Shown: positions 19,397 through 27,924, counted from the first letter of the stretch. The stretch: DNA of 64,000 nt from Pseudomonas sp. GL-B-19 (GCF_019956415.1 NZ_JAHBDK010000024.1:1-64000); one strand, 5' to 3'. Numbers and translations: made by a program. The notes: generated by a model from the letters alone, not told the origin.

Positions 19397-19441
19397 TCAG
19401 GCGCGCCAACGCCAGCGGGCCAGGGCCTTGATGACTTTCAT
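19397..19441 (-). CDS. trpL: Putative trpE leader peptide nested in the 3' end of gph
   Basis: An internal in-frame ATG at 19441 would give the 14-residue peptide [14 protein letters not shown], the same length as E. coli TrpL ([14 protein letters not shown]) and with two Trp codons near its end. It uses the reading frame and stop codon of gph itself. No good ribosome site precedes the internal ATG, so ribosomes finishing gph may be the real Trp sensor. The tail ARWRWRA is repeated exactly in the trpG leader. Confidence 0.5.
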   Translation of the reverse strand: MKVIKALARWRWRA

Positions 19442-20215
19442 CCAGAGTTTGCGAGTGACCACCACGATGGCGTTTCCAGCAGGAGGTTGAACAGCGTCGC
19501 GCAACGTTATCTCAGCGGCTGGATCCAGGCAACCGGGAATTAGTTTGCGCAGATCGTCGATCACCAGCGCCGGCGACTCTTCGGCAATCGGTCGACCATG
19601 GTTATAGCCGTAACTGAGCGCTACACACTTGACCCCTGCCGCTTTCGCCGCCAGCACATCGCTGCGCGAATCGCCGACGAACAAGGATTGCGAGGCCGGG
19701 ATGTTGGCCATTTTCATCACGAAAAACAGCGCGGCCGGGTCGGGTTTCTTCTGCGGCAAGGTATCGCCGCCGATGATCCATTTGAAGTAGCGGCCGATTT
19801 TCATCTGATCCAGCAGCGGCGCGACGAAACGCTCAGGCTTGTTGGTGATCAGCGCCATTTCCACGCCTTGTTTGTTCAGCCACTTGAGGGTGTCACGCAC
19901 ACCGGGGTAAACCACCGTCAGCTCGTGACCGTCCTCATAAAATCCGTTGAACAATTCCAAGGCATGCTCGGCCTCGACCTCATCGACACCCTGGGCGTCG
20001 ATGTGGTTGGCCAGGGCCCGGCGTACCAGTGTATGCACGCCGTTACCGACCCATTCACGTACCGACTCGATGCCGGCAGGCTGGCGGCCCAGCTTGAGCA
20101 GCATGTTATCCACAGCCGCTGCGAGGTCCGGGACCGAATCGATCAGCGTGCCATCCAGATCGAACATCACCAGCCGCGGCAGACGCCCCGGGAACAACTG
20201 CTCAAAACCACTCAT
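19397..20215 (-). CDS. gph: Phosphoglycolate phosphatase
   Basis: HAD-family phosphatase that removes 2-phosphoglycolate formed during DNA repair. The 272-residue protein has the nucleophile motif [15 protein letters not shown] (residues 18-32), motif II (MALITNKP), and the metal motif [16 protein letters not shown]. The C-terminal 40 residues or so extend beyond the HAD fold and end in [10 protein letters not shown], which appears to double as the trpE leader peptide. It overlaps rpe by 4 bases. The similar PAO1 protein MupP, for MurNAc-6-phosphate, lies elsewhere in that genome by memory, so phosphoglycolate is the likelier substrate. Confidence 0.9.
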   Translation of the reverse strand: MSGFEQLFPGRLPRLVMFDLDGTLIDSVPDLAAAVDNMLLKLGRQPAGIESVREWVGNGVHTLVRRALANHIDAQGVDEVEAEHALELFNGFYEDGHELTVVYPGVRDTLKWLNKQGVEMALITNKPERFVAPLLDQMKIGRYFKWIIGGDTLPQKKPDPAALFFVMKMANIPASQSLFVGDSRSDVLAAKAAGVKCVALSYGYNHGRPIAEESPALVIDDLRKLIPGCLDPAAEITLRDAVQPPAGNAIVVVTRKLWMKVIKALARWRWRA

Positions 20216-20886
20216 GGGCGAGCCAGTGCCAGTTCGGCGCGCATCTTCTCGATCACTTCCTGATAGTTCGGCGCATTGAAAATCGCCGAGCCAGCAACGA
20301 AAGTGTCAGCGCCAGCGGCAGCAATTTCACGGATGTTGTTCACGTTCACGCCGCCGTCGATTTGCAGGCGAATGTCACGCCCGGAGGCATCGATCAACGC
20401 CCGCGCCTGGCGCAGTTTGTCGAGGGTACCGGGGATGAACTTCTGTCCGCCAAAGCCCGGGTTGACGCTCATCAGCAAGATCATGTCGACCTTGTCCATC
20501 ACGTATTCGAGCACACTCAGCGGGGTCGCCGGATTGAATACCAGGCCCGACTTGCAGCCGCCTTCGCGGATCAGTTGCAGGGAACGGTCGACGTGCTGCG
20601 AGGCTTCCGGGTGGAAGGTGATGTAGGTCGCGCCGGCTTCAATGAAGTCACCGACGATGCGGTCCACCGGGCTGACCATCAGGTGCGCGTCGATTGGCGC
20701 GGTCACGCCGTACTTGCGCAGCGCCGCGCACACCATCGGGCCGATGGTCAGGTTGGGCACGTAGTGGTTGTCCATGACATCGAAGTGCACGAAGTCGGCA
20801 CCAGCGGCCAGGACGTTGTCCACTTCTTCGCCCAGGCGGGCGAAGTCGGCGGAGAGAATCGACGGAGCAATAACGAAGGGCTGCAT
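20212..20886 (-). CDS. rpe: Ribulose-phosphate 3-epimerase
   Basis: TIM-barrel epimerase interconverting ribulose-5-phosphate and xylulose-5-phosphate in the pentose phosphate pathway. The 224-residue protein has the N-terminal motif [16 protein letters not shown], the metal/catalytic [37 protein letters not shown] and the late IDGGVN motif with the second catalytic Asp. AAGGTG precedes the ATG at good spacing. It is first of rpe-gph-trpE, which are all transcribed leftward. Confidence 0.96.
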   Translation of the reverse strand: MQPFVIAPSILSADFARLGEEVDNVLAAGADFVHFDVMDNHYVPNLTIGPMVCAALRKYGVTAPIDAHLMVSPVDRIVGDFIEAGATYITFHPEASQHVDRSLQLIREGGCKSGLVFNPATPLSVLEYVMDKVDMILLMSVNPGFGGQKFIPGTLDKLRQARALIDASGRDIRLQIDGGVNVNNIREIAAAGADTFVAGSAIFNAPNYQEVIEKMRAELALARP

Positions 20887-21001
20887 GACGCACCTTTTTG
20901 AGCGGAATCACGATGGCGCGCATTGTATACCTCATACTTTGGCGCGCGCACTGTGACCGCGATGATTGGGCCTGCCTTCGATCATTAAGTCACGGCAGGC
21001 T

Positions 21002-22150
21002 CTAGTACGCCGCTCGGTAGATCTTCTCGATATCGGCGGTGCTCAATTTGCGTGGGTTGTTGCGCATCAGACGCTCGATTCCTGCCGCTTCCGCAGCCAT
21101 GGCCGGGATGGCGTCCTCGGGAACGCCGAAGCTGCGCATGCCCAGCGGGATTTCCACCGCTGCGCACAGCGCGGTCATCGCCTCCACGGCTTTGTCCGCC
21201 GCTTCGTTGGCGCTCAGATGAGGGGTCTTCACCCCCATGGCCTCGGCAATATCTTGCATGCGCTCAACGCACGCCATCTTGTTCCAGGTCATGACATAGG
21301 GCAACAACAAGGCGTTGCTGACACCGTGGGCGATATTGAAACGCCCGCCCAGCGGATACGCCAACGCGTGCACCGCGCCGACCCCGGCATTGCCAAACGC
21401 CATGCCCGCCATCAGGCTGGCAGTGGCCATGTCTTCTCGGGCTTGCAGGTTGGACGGATTGGCATAGGCCTTGGGCAGCGCTTTGGCAATCAGCTTGATG
21501 GCGCCGATGGCCAAGGCGTCGGTGATCGGCGAGGCATTGACCGACAGGTAGGACTCGATGGCATGCACTAGTGCATCGACGCCGCTGGCAGCGGTGACAC
21601 TGCGCGGACAGGTCAGGGTCATTTGTGGACTGACCAGTGCCACGTCCGGTAATAGATAGTCACTGACGATGCCTTTTTTCAGCTGCGCGACCTTGTCGGA
21701 AAGGATCGCCACGTTGGTGACTTCCGACCCCGTACCGGCCGTGGTCGGGATGGCGATCAGCGGCGGACCTTTGCGCGGCACTTGATCGACACCGAACAAA
21801 TCTTCCAGCGCGCCGTGGTAACCGGCATACGCCGCCACACTCTTGGCAATATCGATGGCACTGCCACCGCCCACACCTATCAAACCGTCATGCCCCCCGT
21901 CGCGATACACCCGCATGCAGTCTTCAACGATGGCAATTTCCGGGTCTGGCAGGACCCGGTCGAAAATCTCGTAGGTGCGATCACCCAACTGAGCCAGCGC
22001 CAGTTCAACCGTGCCAGACTTGACCAGCGCCGCATCGGTAACGATCAGCGGGTTATCGACATCCAGACGTGTCAGTTCAGCGGCGAGCTGCTCGATGGCA
22101 CCTGCACCGGTGATCAGTTTGTGAGCGATTTTAAAAGAGGAAAGACTCAT
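21002..22150 (-). CDS. Iron-containing alcohol dehydrogenase
   Basis: A 382-residue group III alcohol dehydrogenase. It has an N-terminal NAD-binding domain with the GVGGGSAIDIAKSVA loop (near 95), PTTAGTGSEVT, and an iron-binding C-terminal domain with DALVHAIESYLS and AVHALAYPLGGRFNIAHG, where the metal ligands (D, H, H, H) fall. The start MSLSSFKIAHKLITGAG (22150) follows an AGAGG site; an upstream start adds 12 poorly fitting residues. A hairpin GCCTGCC/GGCAGGC sits just beyond its stop. It is not in the PAO1 order at this place, so it looks like a lineage insertion between agtD and rpe. Its substrate is unknown. Confidence 0.88.
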   Translation of the reverse strand: MSLSSFKIAHKLITGAGAIEQLAAELTRLDVDNPLIVTDAALVKSGTVELALAQLGDRTYEIFDRVLPDPEIAIVEDCMRVYRDGGHDGLIGVGGGSAIDIAKSVAAYAGYHGALEDLFGVDQVPRKGPPLIAIPTTAGTGSEVTNVAILSDKVAQLKKGIVSDYLLPDVALVSPQMTLTCPRSVTAASGVDALVHAIESYLSVNASPITDALAIGAIKLIAKALPKAYANPSNLQAREDMATASLMAGMAFGNAGVGAVHALAYPLGGRFNIAHGVSNALLLPYVMTWNKMACVERMQDIAEAMGVKTPHLSANEAADKAVEAMTALCAAVEIPLGMRSFGVPEDAIPAMAAEAAGIERLMRNNPRKLSTADIEKIYRAAY

Positions 22151-22265
22151 CGTGCGCAGCCTCTTATAGATAGGGGAGCTGGGCACAAGAGTAGCTGGGG
22201 ATTGGGGGTTGTCTGCTATTCAGGTCATGAATGAACACAGTTCCTGAAAACACCATAAATCTACT

Positions 22266-22356
22266 GTAGGAGTGAGCCTGCTCGCGATAGCGGACTATCA
22301 GTCGACATCAATGTTGAATGTCAGTCCCTCATCGCGAGCAGGCTCGCTCCCACAGG
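22266..22356. repeat. REPIN, intact pair
   Basis: GTAGGAGTGAGCCTGCTCGCGAT, about 42 bases, then ATCGCGAGCAGGCTCGCTCCCAC. The centre matches the REPIN at 17760-17830. It sits between agtD and the alcohol dehydrogenase gene and could end the agt transcript. Confidence 0.85.
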
Positions 22357-22372
22357 TGATCGGTGTGAAATG

Positions 22373-23197
22373 TCAGACCTGGGCCGTGCGCAGTTTTTCG
22401 CTACGGCCGCGCAGCCATTCCAGAGTCAGCAGCAGGATCACCGAGAAGGCAATCAGCAGTGTCGCCGCAGCCGCGATGGTAGGGCTGAGGTTTTCGCGAA
22501 TCCCGCTGAACATCTGCCGTGGCAAGGTCGCTTGTTCCGGACCTGCGAGGAACAACGTCACCACCACTTCATCGAACGATGTCGCAAAGGCAAACAGCGC
22601 CCCCGATATCACGCCCGGAGCAATCAACGGCAACGTCACCCGGCGAAACGCCGTCAGTGGCGAGGCACCCAGGCTTGCAGCGGCGCGCACCAGATTCTGG
22701 TTGAACCCCTGCAACGTCGCCGACACGGTGATGATCACAAACGGCACACCCAACACCGCGTGCACCACGATCAGCGAGAAGAAGCTGTTGCCCAACCCCA
22801 ACGGGGCAAAGAACAGGTAGCTCGCTACACCAATGATCACCACCGGCACCACCATCGGCGAAATAACCAATGCCATGACCAGCGCCTTGCCCGGGAAATC
22901 GCCGCGCGTCAGGCCAATCGCCGCGAGCGTACCGAAGACCATCGCCAGCACCGTCGCCGCCGGGGCAACAATGATGCTGTTCTTGAGTGAGCGCATCCAT
23001 TCCGCCGAGGCGAAGAAGTCTTGATACCAGTGCAGCGAAAAACCTTGCAGCGGATACACGAGGAAACTGCCCGAGTTGAACGACAGCGGAATAATCACCA
23101 GCACCGGCAAAATCAGGAACAGTAAAACCAGGCCGCAGAGAATCCGCAAACTGTAGAACCACACCCGCTCAACGGGCGACATATAAGGACTCAGCAT
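22373..23197 (-). CDS. agtD: ABC transporter permease, PotC/PotI-like
   Basis: Inner-membrane permease of a polyamine/opine-type importer, 274 residues with six predicted helices. The EAA loop, which contacts the ATPase, is AASLGASPLTAFRRVTLPLI (near 172). GGGGAG precedes the ATG, and agtC ends 12 bases upstream. The ATPase-SBP-permease-permease order and the neighbouring rpe-gph-trpE match PAO1 PA0603-PA0606, described as the agtABCD importer of GABA and 5-aminovalerate. The symbol is given by synteny; the substrate is inferred. Confidence 0.8.
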   Translation of the reverse strand: MLSPYMSPVERVWFYSLRILCGLVLLFLILPVLVIIPLSFNSGSFLVYPLQGFSLHWYQDFFASAEWMRSLKNSIIVAPAATVLAMVFGTLAAIGLTRGDFPGKALVMALVISPMVVPVVIIGVASYLFFAPLGLGNSFFSLIVVHAVLGVPFVIITVSATLQGFNQNLVRAAASLGASPLTAFRRVTLPLIAPGVISGALFAFATSFDEVVVTLFLAGPEQATLPRQMFSGIRENLSPTIAAAATLLIAFSVILLLTLEWLRGRSEKLRTAQV

Positions 23198-23209
23198 TTC
23201 GTTCTCCCC

Positions 23210-24457
23210 TTAGCTCAGGCGCAGGCGACTGGCGCCCACCAGCCAGCTGTAAATCAGATAAAGCACCACGGTCGCCAACAACAGCAGCCCGCCCAGTGCG
23301 GTCGCCATACCCCAGTTGATGCTGGTGTTGGTGTAGAAGGCGACGAAGTAGCTGACCATCTGATCGTTCGGGCTGCCCAGCAACGCCGGGGTGATGTAGT
23401 AGCCGATGGCTAGGATGAACACCAACAGGCAACCGGCACCGACGCCGGCATAGGTCTGCGGGAAATACACCCGCCAGAAACTGGCGAACGGGTGACAGCC
23501 AAGGGAAATCGCGGCACGCATGTACGTCGGTGAGATGCCTTTCATGACGCTGTAGATCGGCAAAATCATGAACGGCAGCAGGATATGCACCATGGAGATG
23601 TAGACGCCGGTACGGTTGAACACCAGTTCCAGCGGTTTATCGATGATGCCCATGGCCATCAGTCCGCTGTTGATCAGGCCGCCCGATTGCAGCAACACGA
23701 TCCAGGCGGCGACGCGCACCAGGATCGAGGTCCAGAACGGCAGCAGGACCAGAATCATCAACAGGTTGCTTTGACGCGAAGGCAGGTTCGCCAGCAGGTA
23801 GGCCAATGGATATGCGAGCACCAGGCAGATCGCCGTAATGATCAGGCCCATCCAGAAAGTCCGGGCAAAGATGTCGAGGTAGATCGCCTGGTCGGGTGTG
23901 GCCGGGGCCAGTTCACCGAGGTCATCGATACGATGATCGACCGCCGCCAACAGGTAGTAAGGCGTAATACTGCTGACGTTGCGGCGTACCGCTTGCCAGT
24001 AGGCCGGGTCACCCCAGCGCTCGTCGAGACCTTCCAGTGCTTCTTTATAGGAGGCCGGTTCAGTGGCGAACGGCAAGGCGCGGGCGGTTTTGGTCAGCAG
24101 GCTGCGGTAGCCGGCCAACTCCATGTTCAAGCGCTTGGACAAGTCGCCCAGGGTTTGATTCTTGCGGGCTTCGGCGAGGTCTTCGCTGGCCGCTTTGTAA
24201 ACCGGTTCAGCGGGCAGGCCTCGGCCGTCCCAGCTGGCGATGGCCGACACGGTGCGCGGCATGCCGCCGACCACTTCCGGGTTACCCACGCTTTTGTAGA
24301 GCAGCGCCACGATGGGCACCAGAAACACCAGCAACAGAAACAGCACCAACGGCGCGATCAAGGCTTGAGCCTTCCAGCGGTTGATCCGCTCGGCGTGCTT
24401 GAGTCGCTGCTTCAAGGTGGGGTCAGTGCCCGCGTTCAGGGGAATGGCGGTGGCCAT
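23210..24457 (-). CDS. agtC: ABC transporter permease, PotB/PotH-like with large periplasmic loop
   Basis: A 415-residue permease: one helix at about 34-55, a long hydrophilic loop (about 60-195) between the first and second helices, then five more helices. The EAA loop is AAISLGCHPFASFWRVYFPQT near 335. The long loop, with a Glu/Lys-rich central part, is larger than in E. coli PotB/PotH (about 275-317 residues in total) and is typical of this subfamily. GGAG lies 6 bases upstream of the start. It pairs with agtD. A hairpin and a REP pair separate it from agtB. Confidence 0.8.
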   Translation of the reverse strand: MATAIPLNAGTDPTLKQRLKHAERINRWKAQALIAPLVLFLLLVFLVPIVALLYKSVGNPEVVGGMPRTVSAIASWDGRGLPAEPVYKAASEDLAEARKNQTLGDLSKRLNMELAGYRSLLTKTARALPFATEPASYKEALEGLDERWGDPAYWQAVRRNVSSITPYYLLAAVDHRIDDLGELAPATPDQAIYLDIFARTFWMGLIITAICLVLAYPLAYLLANLPSRQSNLLMILVLLPFWTSILVRVAAWIVLLQSGGLINSGLMAMGIIDKPLELVFNRTGVYISMVHILLPFMILPIYSVMKGISPTYMRAAISLGCHPFASFWRVYFPQTYAGVGAGCLLVFILAIGYYITPALLGSPNDQMVSYFVAFYTNTSINWGMATALGGLLLLATVVLYLIYSWLVGASRLRLS

Positions 24458-24484
24458 GGCGTACTCCGGAAATCTTTGATCGTT

Positions 24485-24522
24485 ACAGAAGTGGCACTCT
24501 TTGAGGGCAAGGCCACTTCTGT
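24485..24522 (-). promoter_or_regulatory. 11-bp perfect inverted repeat between agtB and agtC
   Basis: ACAGAAGTGGC, 16 bases, GCCACTTCTGT. It lies inside the operon 28 bases upstream of the agtC start and has no T-tract. It may be an mRNA-stabilising or attenuating hairpin, or an operator. Confidence 0.55.
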
Positions 24523-24544
24523 TCTTGATAACAACTGATCACCG

Positions 24545-24632
24545 GTAGGAGCCTGGCTTGCCAGCGATGAACGATAACGGGGTCTGGCTGATACACAGTG
24601 CCGCCCGGATCGCTGGCAAGCCAGCTCCTACA
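24545..24632. repeat. REP inverted pair (GTAGGAGC family) inside the agt operon
   Basis: GTAGGAGCCTGGCTTGCCAGCGAT, then about 40 bases, then ATCGCTGGCAAGCCAGCTCCTAC. It lies between the binding-protein gene and the permease genes, where REP elements in other importers (E. coli malE-malF) protect the upstream message. Confidence 0.85.
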
Positions 24633-24646
24633 GGTTCAATCGCAAG

Positions 24647-25690
24647 TTACTTCGCAGCCCAGGAGTTGAAGCGCTGTTCCAGTTGCTCGCCGTTGTCAGC
24701 CCAGAAGCTGACGTCGATCTGCACCTGGTTGGCGATGTTTTCCGGGGTGGTCGGCATGTCTTTCAGGACATCCTTGGGCAGCAACGGTACGGCCAGAATA
24801 TTGGCCGGGCCGTAGGCGATGTTTTCCGAGTAGGTCTTCTGCTGCTGTGGCTGCACCGAGAAGGCGATGAATTTCTTCGCCGCTTCAGCGCGTGCTTTAT
24901 CCAGACCTTTTGGAATTGCCCATGCGTCGAAGTCGTAGATGCCGCCGTTCCACACCACTTTCAGGTTGCTTTCTTTCTGCACGGCAGCGATCCGGCCGTT
25001 GTAGGCCGAGCTCATGACCACGTCACCGGAAGCGAGGTACTGCGGCGGTTGTGCGCCGGCTTCCCACCACTGGATGCTTGGTTTCAGCTCATCGAGCTTC
25101 TTGAACGCGCGGTCCTGACCATCCTTGCCGGCCAGCACTTTGTAGACGTCTTTGGGCGCAACGCCGTCGGCCATCAGAGCGAATTCCAGGGTGTACTTGG
25201 CGCCTTTACGCAGGCCACGTTTGCCCGGGAATTTCTTGGTGTCCCAGAAATCCACCCAACTGGTTGGCGCGGAAGCCAGTTTGTCGGCGTTGTAGGCCAA
25301 CACGGTCGACCACACGAAGAAACCCACGCCGCACGGCTGGATAGCGCCTTTGACGTAATCTTCGGTTTTGCCGAACAACTTCGGATCAAGCTGCTCGAAC
25401 ATATCTTCGTCGCAGCCACGGGACAGTTCTGGCGATTCAACTTCTACCAGGTCCCAGGACACGCTCTTGGTGTCGACCATGGCTTTGACCTTGGCCATTT
25501 CGCCGTTGTACTCGCCCGCCACGATCTTGCCGTTGCCTGCCGCTTCCCACGGTGCGTAGAAGGCTTTGACCTGCGCAGCCTTGTTCGCCCCGCCAAAGGA
25601 CACCACGGTCAGGTCCGGACCCGCGGCCATCGCGTGTGCCGCACCGATCATGCCCATGACCAGGGCGGTGAATTTCAGGGATCTCAACAT
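24647..25690 (-). CDS. agtB: Periplasmic substrate-binding protein, PotD/PotF-like
   Basis: Captures the substrate in the periplasm for the AgtC/AgtD permease. The 347-residue protein has a signal peptide 1-23 (cleavage after AMA), then a mature start GPDLTVVSFGGANKAAQV typical of family 1 polyamine/spermidine-type binding proteins. Two lobes follow, with aromatic-rich ligand regions (WDLVEVE, QWWEAGAQPPQYLASGD, SAYNGRI). In PAO1 the equivalent system takes up GABA and 5-aminovalerate; that substrate is inferred here. It lies 44 bases downstream of agtA. Confidence 0.82.
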   Translation of the reverse strand: MLRSLKFTALVMGMIGAAHAMAAGPDLTVVSFGGANKAAQVKAFYAPWEAAGNGKIVAGEYNGEMAKVKAMVDTKSVSWDLVEVESPELSRGCDEDMFEQLDPKLFGKTEDYVKGAIQPCGVGFFVWSTVLAYNADKLASAPTSWVDFWDTKKFPGKRGLRKGAKYTLEFALMADGVAPKDVYKVLAGKDGQDRAFKKLDELKPSIQWWEAGAQPPQYLASGDVVMSSAYNGRIAAVQKESNLKVVWNGGIYDFDAWAIPKGLDKARAEAAKKFIAFSVQPQQQKTYSENIAYGPANILAVPLLPKDVLKDMPTTPENIANQVQIDVSFWADNGEQLEQRFNSWAAK

Positions 25691-25734
25691 TTATTGTTCT
25701 CTCCACGTGCAGGGTTGGTTGAAGCAGGGGGCGA

Positions 25735-26859
25735 TCAGTTCGCCTCTAAAAGTGGGTCGAGCGCGCGAACGTGTTCGACCTGCCAGCCAAGCGGTACCAC
25801 GTCGCCGACAGCCAGCGCGGGATCGAGCTCGGCAATCGGTTGTTTCACGAAGAAGTCGGTCTTGCCGCAGACTTCCAGGCGAACCCGGACGTGATCGCCC
25901 AGATAGATGAATTCCGCCACCCTCCCTGAGAAGCGGTTGACGCATGATTCGCTGGAACCATTGAGGCTGATGCGCTCGGGACGAATCGACAGCGTGACCG
26001 GTTCGCCGGTCTTGCCGACGTTGACCGCCAGCGCTTCAACTTTTTCGCCGCGACCCAGTTCAACGATGCAGCGATCACCTGTCTGGCTGTGCAAGCGGCC
26101 GTTGAGGCGGTTGTTCTCGCCGATGAAGTTGGCGACGAAGGTATTTTTCGGCTCTTCGTAGAGGGTGCGCGGCGGCGCGATCTGCTGAATTTCGCCTTGA
26201 TGGAACACCGCCACCCGGTCAGACATGGTCAGGGCTTCACCCTGGTCATGGGTCACGTAGACCACGGTCACGCCGAGGCGTTGATGCAGGTGTTTGATCT
26301 CCATCTGCATGTGTTCGCGCAGTTGTTTATCGAGTGCGCCGAGGGGTTCGTCCATCAGCACCAGCTGCGGCTCGAACACCAGCGCCCGGGCCAACGCCAC
26401 ACGCTGTTGCTGTCCGCCGGACAGTTGTGCCGGATAGCGCTGAGCAAAGGCGTCGAGTTGCACCATGCTCAAGACTTTTTTGACCTTGGCACTGACGTCG
26501 CTCTTGTTCAGGCCACGCACAGTCAGCGGGAACGCGAGGTTCTCGGCGACGGTCATGTGCGGGAACAACGCGTAGTTCTGAAACACCATGCCGATGTCAC
26601 GTTTGTGTGGCGGCACGTTGTTGATGGAACGCCCGGCCAGCAGGATTTCGCCCGCGGTCGGTGTTTCAAAACCGGCGAGCATCATCAGGCTGGTGGTCTT
26701 GCCGGAGCCGGATGGCCCGAGCAAGGTGAGGAATTCGCCTTTGCGAATGTCCAGGTTGAGGTCTTTGACGATCAGGTTCTCGCCGTCGTAGCTTTTCTGC
26801 ACTCCACGAAAGCTGACCAGAATGTCGCTGGCCCCTGCGTTTGAATCGACCTGGCTCAT
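25735..26859 (-). CDS. agtA: ABC transporter ATP-binding protein, PotA-like
   Basis: Cytoplasmic ATPase driving the importer. The 374-residue protein has Walker A GPSGSGKTT (near residue 50), signature LSGGQQQR, Walker B LVLMDEPLGALD, H-loop YVTHDQGEA and a C-terminal TOBE_2 domain (about 290-365). It is first in agtA-agtB-agtC-agtD. The upstream region holds a 16-bp palindrome that could be the binding site of the adjacent response regulator. Confidence 0.88.
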   Translation of the reverse strand: MSQVDSNAGASDILVSFRGVQKSYDGENLIVKDLNLDIRKGEFLTLLGPSGSGKTTSLMMLAGFETPTAGEILLAGRSINNVPPHKRDIGMVFQNYALFPHMTVAENLAFPLTVRGLNKSDVSAKVKKVLSMVQLDAFAQRYPAQLSGGQQQRVALARALVFEPQLVLMDEPLGALDKQLREHMQMEIKHLHQRLGVTVVYVTHDQGEALTMSDRVAVFHQGEIQQIAPPRTLYEEPKNTFVANFIGENNRLNGRLHSQTGDRCIVELGRGEKVEALAVNVGKTGEPVTLSIRPERISLNGSSESCVNRFSGRVAEFIYLGDHVRVRLEVCGKTDFFVKQPIAELDPALAVGDVVPLGWQVEHVRALDPLLEAN

Positions 26860-27170
26860 ACCCGCACCTTTGTTGTTGATGACTGCTGTGGGCTAAGCCT
26901 AGTGGACACTGCCGGCCACGCAAATCGGGGCGCAGGAGAGAATGGCCTCAGCCGGATGGAAGGTTGGGGGTAGGGATTGCCCTACAAGGATGGCGGGGAT
27001 GGGTATGTCGATTCGCGATGGCGACGGGCGGTGGGCTGCAAGCCGCAGGAACTGGCAAAAGCGGGTTATCAGGTATGTCGCAAATGGATATGGCCGGCAC
27101 AAATCCCTGTAGGAGCACGGCTTGCCGGCGATAGCGATTTCAAAGACGCCATCGCCAGCAAGCTGTGCTC
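26860..27170. other. agtR-agtA intergenic region
   Basis: A 311-base gap. It contains a palindrome at 26970-26985, a guanine-rich stretch around 26960-27030 and a REP pair at its left-strand end. I find no reading frame worth calling. PAO1 has an extra binding-protein gene (PA0602) here by memory; nothing resembling it remains. Confidence 0.6.
26970..26985. promoter_or_regulatory. Candidate operator upstream of agtA (GTAGGG-N4-CCCTAC)
   Basis: Perfect inverted repeat GTAGGG-ATTG-CCCTAC, centred about 118 bases before the agtA start codon. LuxR/NarL-type response regulators bind such short palindromes, and one is encoded next door, so AgtR binding is a reasonable inference. Confidence 0.4.
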
Positions 27171-27176
27171 CTACAG
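27111..27176. repeat. REP inverted pair overlapping the agtR stop codon
   Basis: GTAGGAGCACGGCTTGCCGGCGAT, 13 bases, CATCGCCAGCAAGCTGTGCTCCTAC. The TAG stop codon of the response regulator gene is the TAG inside the GTAGGAGC end of this element. Confidence 0.85.
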
Positions 27177-27800
27177 GAGTTTGTGTTCCATCGCGTACTT
27201 CACCAATTCCGCCAGCGAGGTGATGTTGAGCTTCTGCATCAATCGCGCCTTGTGGGTGCTGATGGTTTTGCTGCTCAGGGCCAGTTGCTGGGCGATGTCA
27301 TTGACGTTGACGCCTTGGGCCAGACGTTCGAACACCGAAAACTCGCGCTCCGACAGCAATGAGTGCAACGGCCTGGAATCGGTCAAGCCGACTTCGAAAA
27401 CCATGCGGTCGGCGAGGTCCGGGTCGATGTAGCGCCCACCCGCCGCTACTTTACGGATCGCGGTTAACAGCAACGCCGGATCACTGTCCTTGGTCGCGTA
27501 ACCCGCAGCGCCGACTTTCAATGCCCGGGCGGCCATTTGCGCTTCGTCGTGCATCGACAACACCAGGATGGCCGGCGGATTGTTCAGCGCACGAATCCGC
27601 GGAATTGCTTCCAGGCCATTCACGCCCGGCATGGAGATATCCAGCAATACCACCTCGCACGGCACATGACGCAAGGTCTCGAGCAACTGCTCGCCATTGC
27701 TCGCCTCCCCTACCACCAGCAAATCCTTGGCCAGGCCAATCAATTGCTTGATGCCTTCGCGGACGATGGTGTGGTCTTCGGCTACCAGTACACGGATCAC
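27171..27800 (-). CDS. agtR: LuxR/NarL-family response regulator
   Basis: Two-component transcription regulator, 209 residues. The receiver domain (about 1-118) has acidic pocket residues E8/D9, phosphoacceptor D54 (VLLDISMPG) and K104. The C-terminal GerE HTH (about 145-205) has LSEREFSVFERLAQGVNVNDIAQQL. The start is taken as the GTG at 27800, with GGAG six bases upstream; the in-frame ATG at 27824 adds eight residues and lacks a site. The sensor gene lies upstream on the same strand. It corresponds to PAO1 AgtR (PA0601), proposed to activate agtABCD. Confidence 0.85.
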   Translation of the reverse strand: MIRVLVAEDHTIVREGIKQLIGLAKDLLVVGEASNGEQLLETLRHVPCEVVLLDISMPGVNGLEAIPRIRALNNPPAILVLSMHDEAQMAARALKVGAAGYATKDSDPALLLTAIRKVAAGGRYIDPDLADRMVFEVGLTDSRPLHSLLSEREFSVFERLAQGVNVNDIAQQLALSSKTISTHKARLMQKLNITSLAELVKYAMEHKLL

Positions 27801-27821
27801 GTTTTTCTCCAGATTCAAGAT

Positions 27822-27901
27822 CATTCGCGAGCAGGCTCGCTCCCACATTGGATGTGCGTCGTTCACAAAAGCCCTGTAGGAGCGAGCCTGCTCGCGATGG
27901 G
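27822..27901. repeat. REPIN (CGAGCAGGCTCGCTCCCAC family)
   Basis: TTCGCGAGCAGGCTCGCTCCCAC and GTAGGAGCGAGCCTGCTCGCGAT, 33 bases apart, filling most of the gap between the sensor and regulator genes. Its position may affect the ratio of AgtS to AgtR message. Confidence 0.85.
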
Positions 27902-27924
27902 GCCAGCAAAGACTCTACAAAAAA

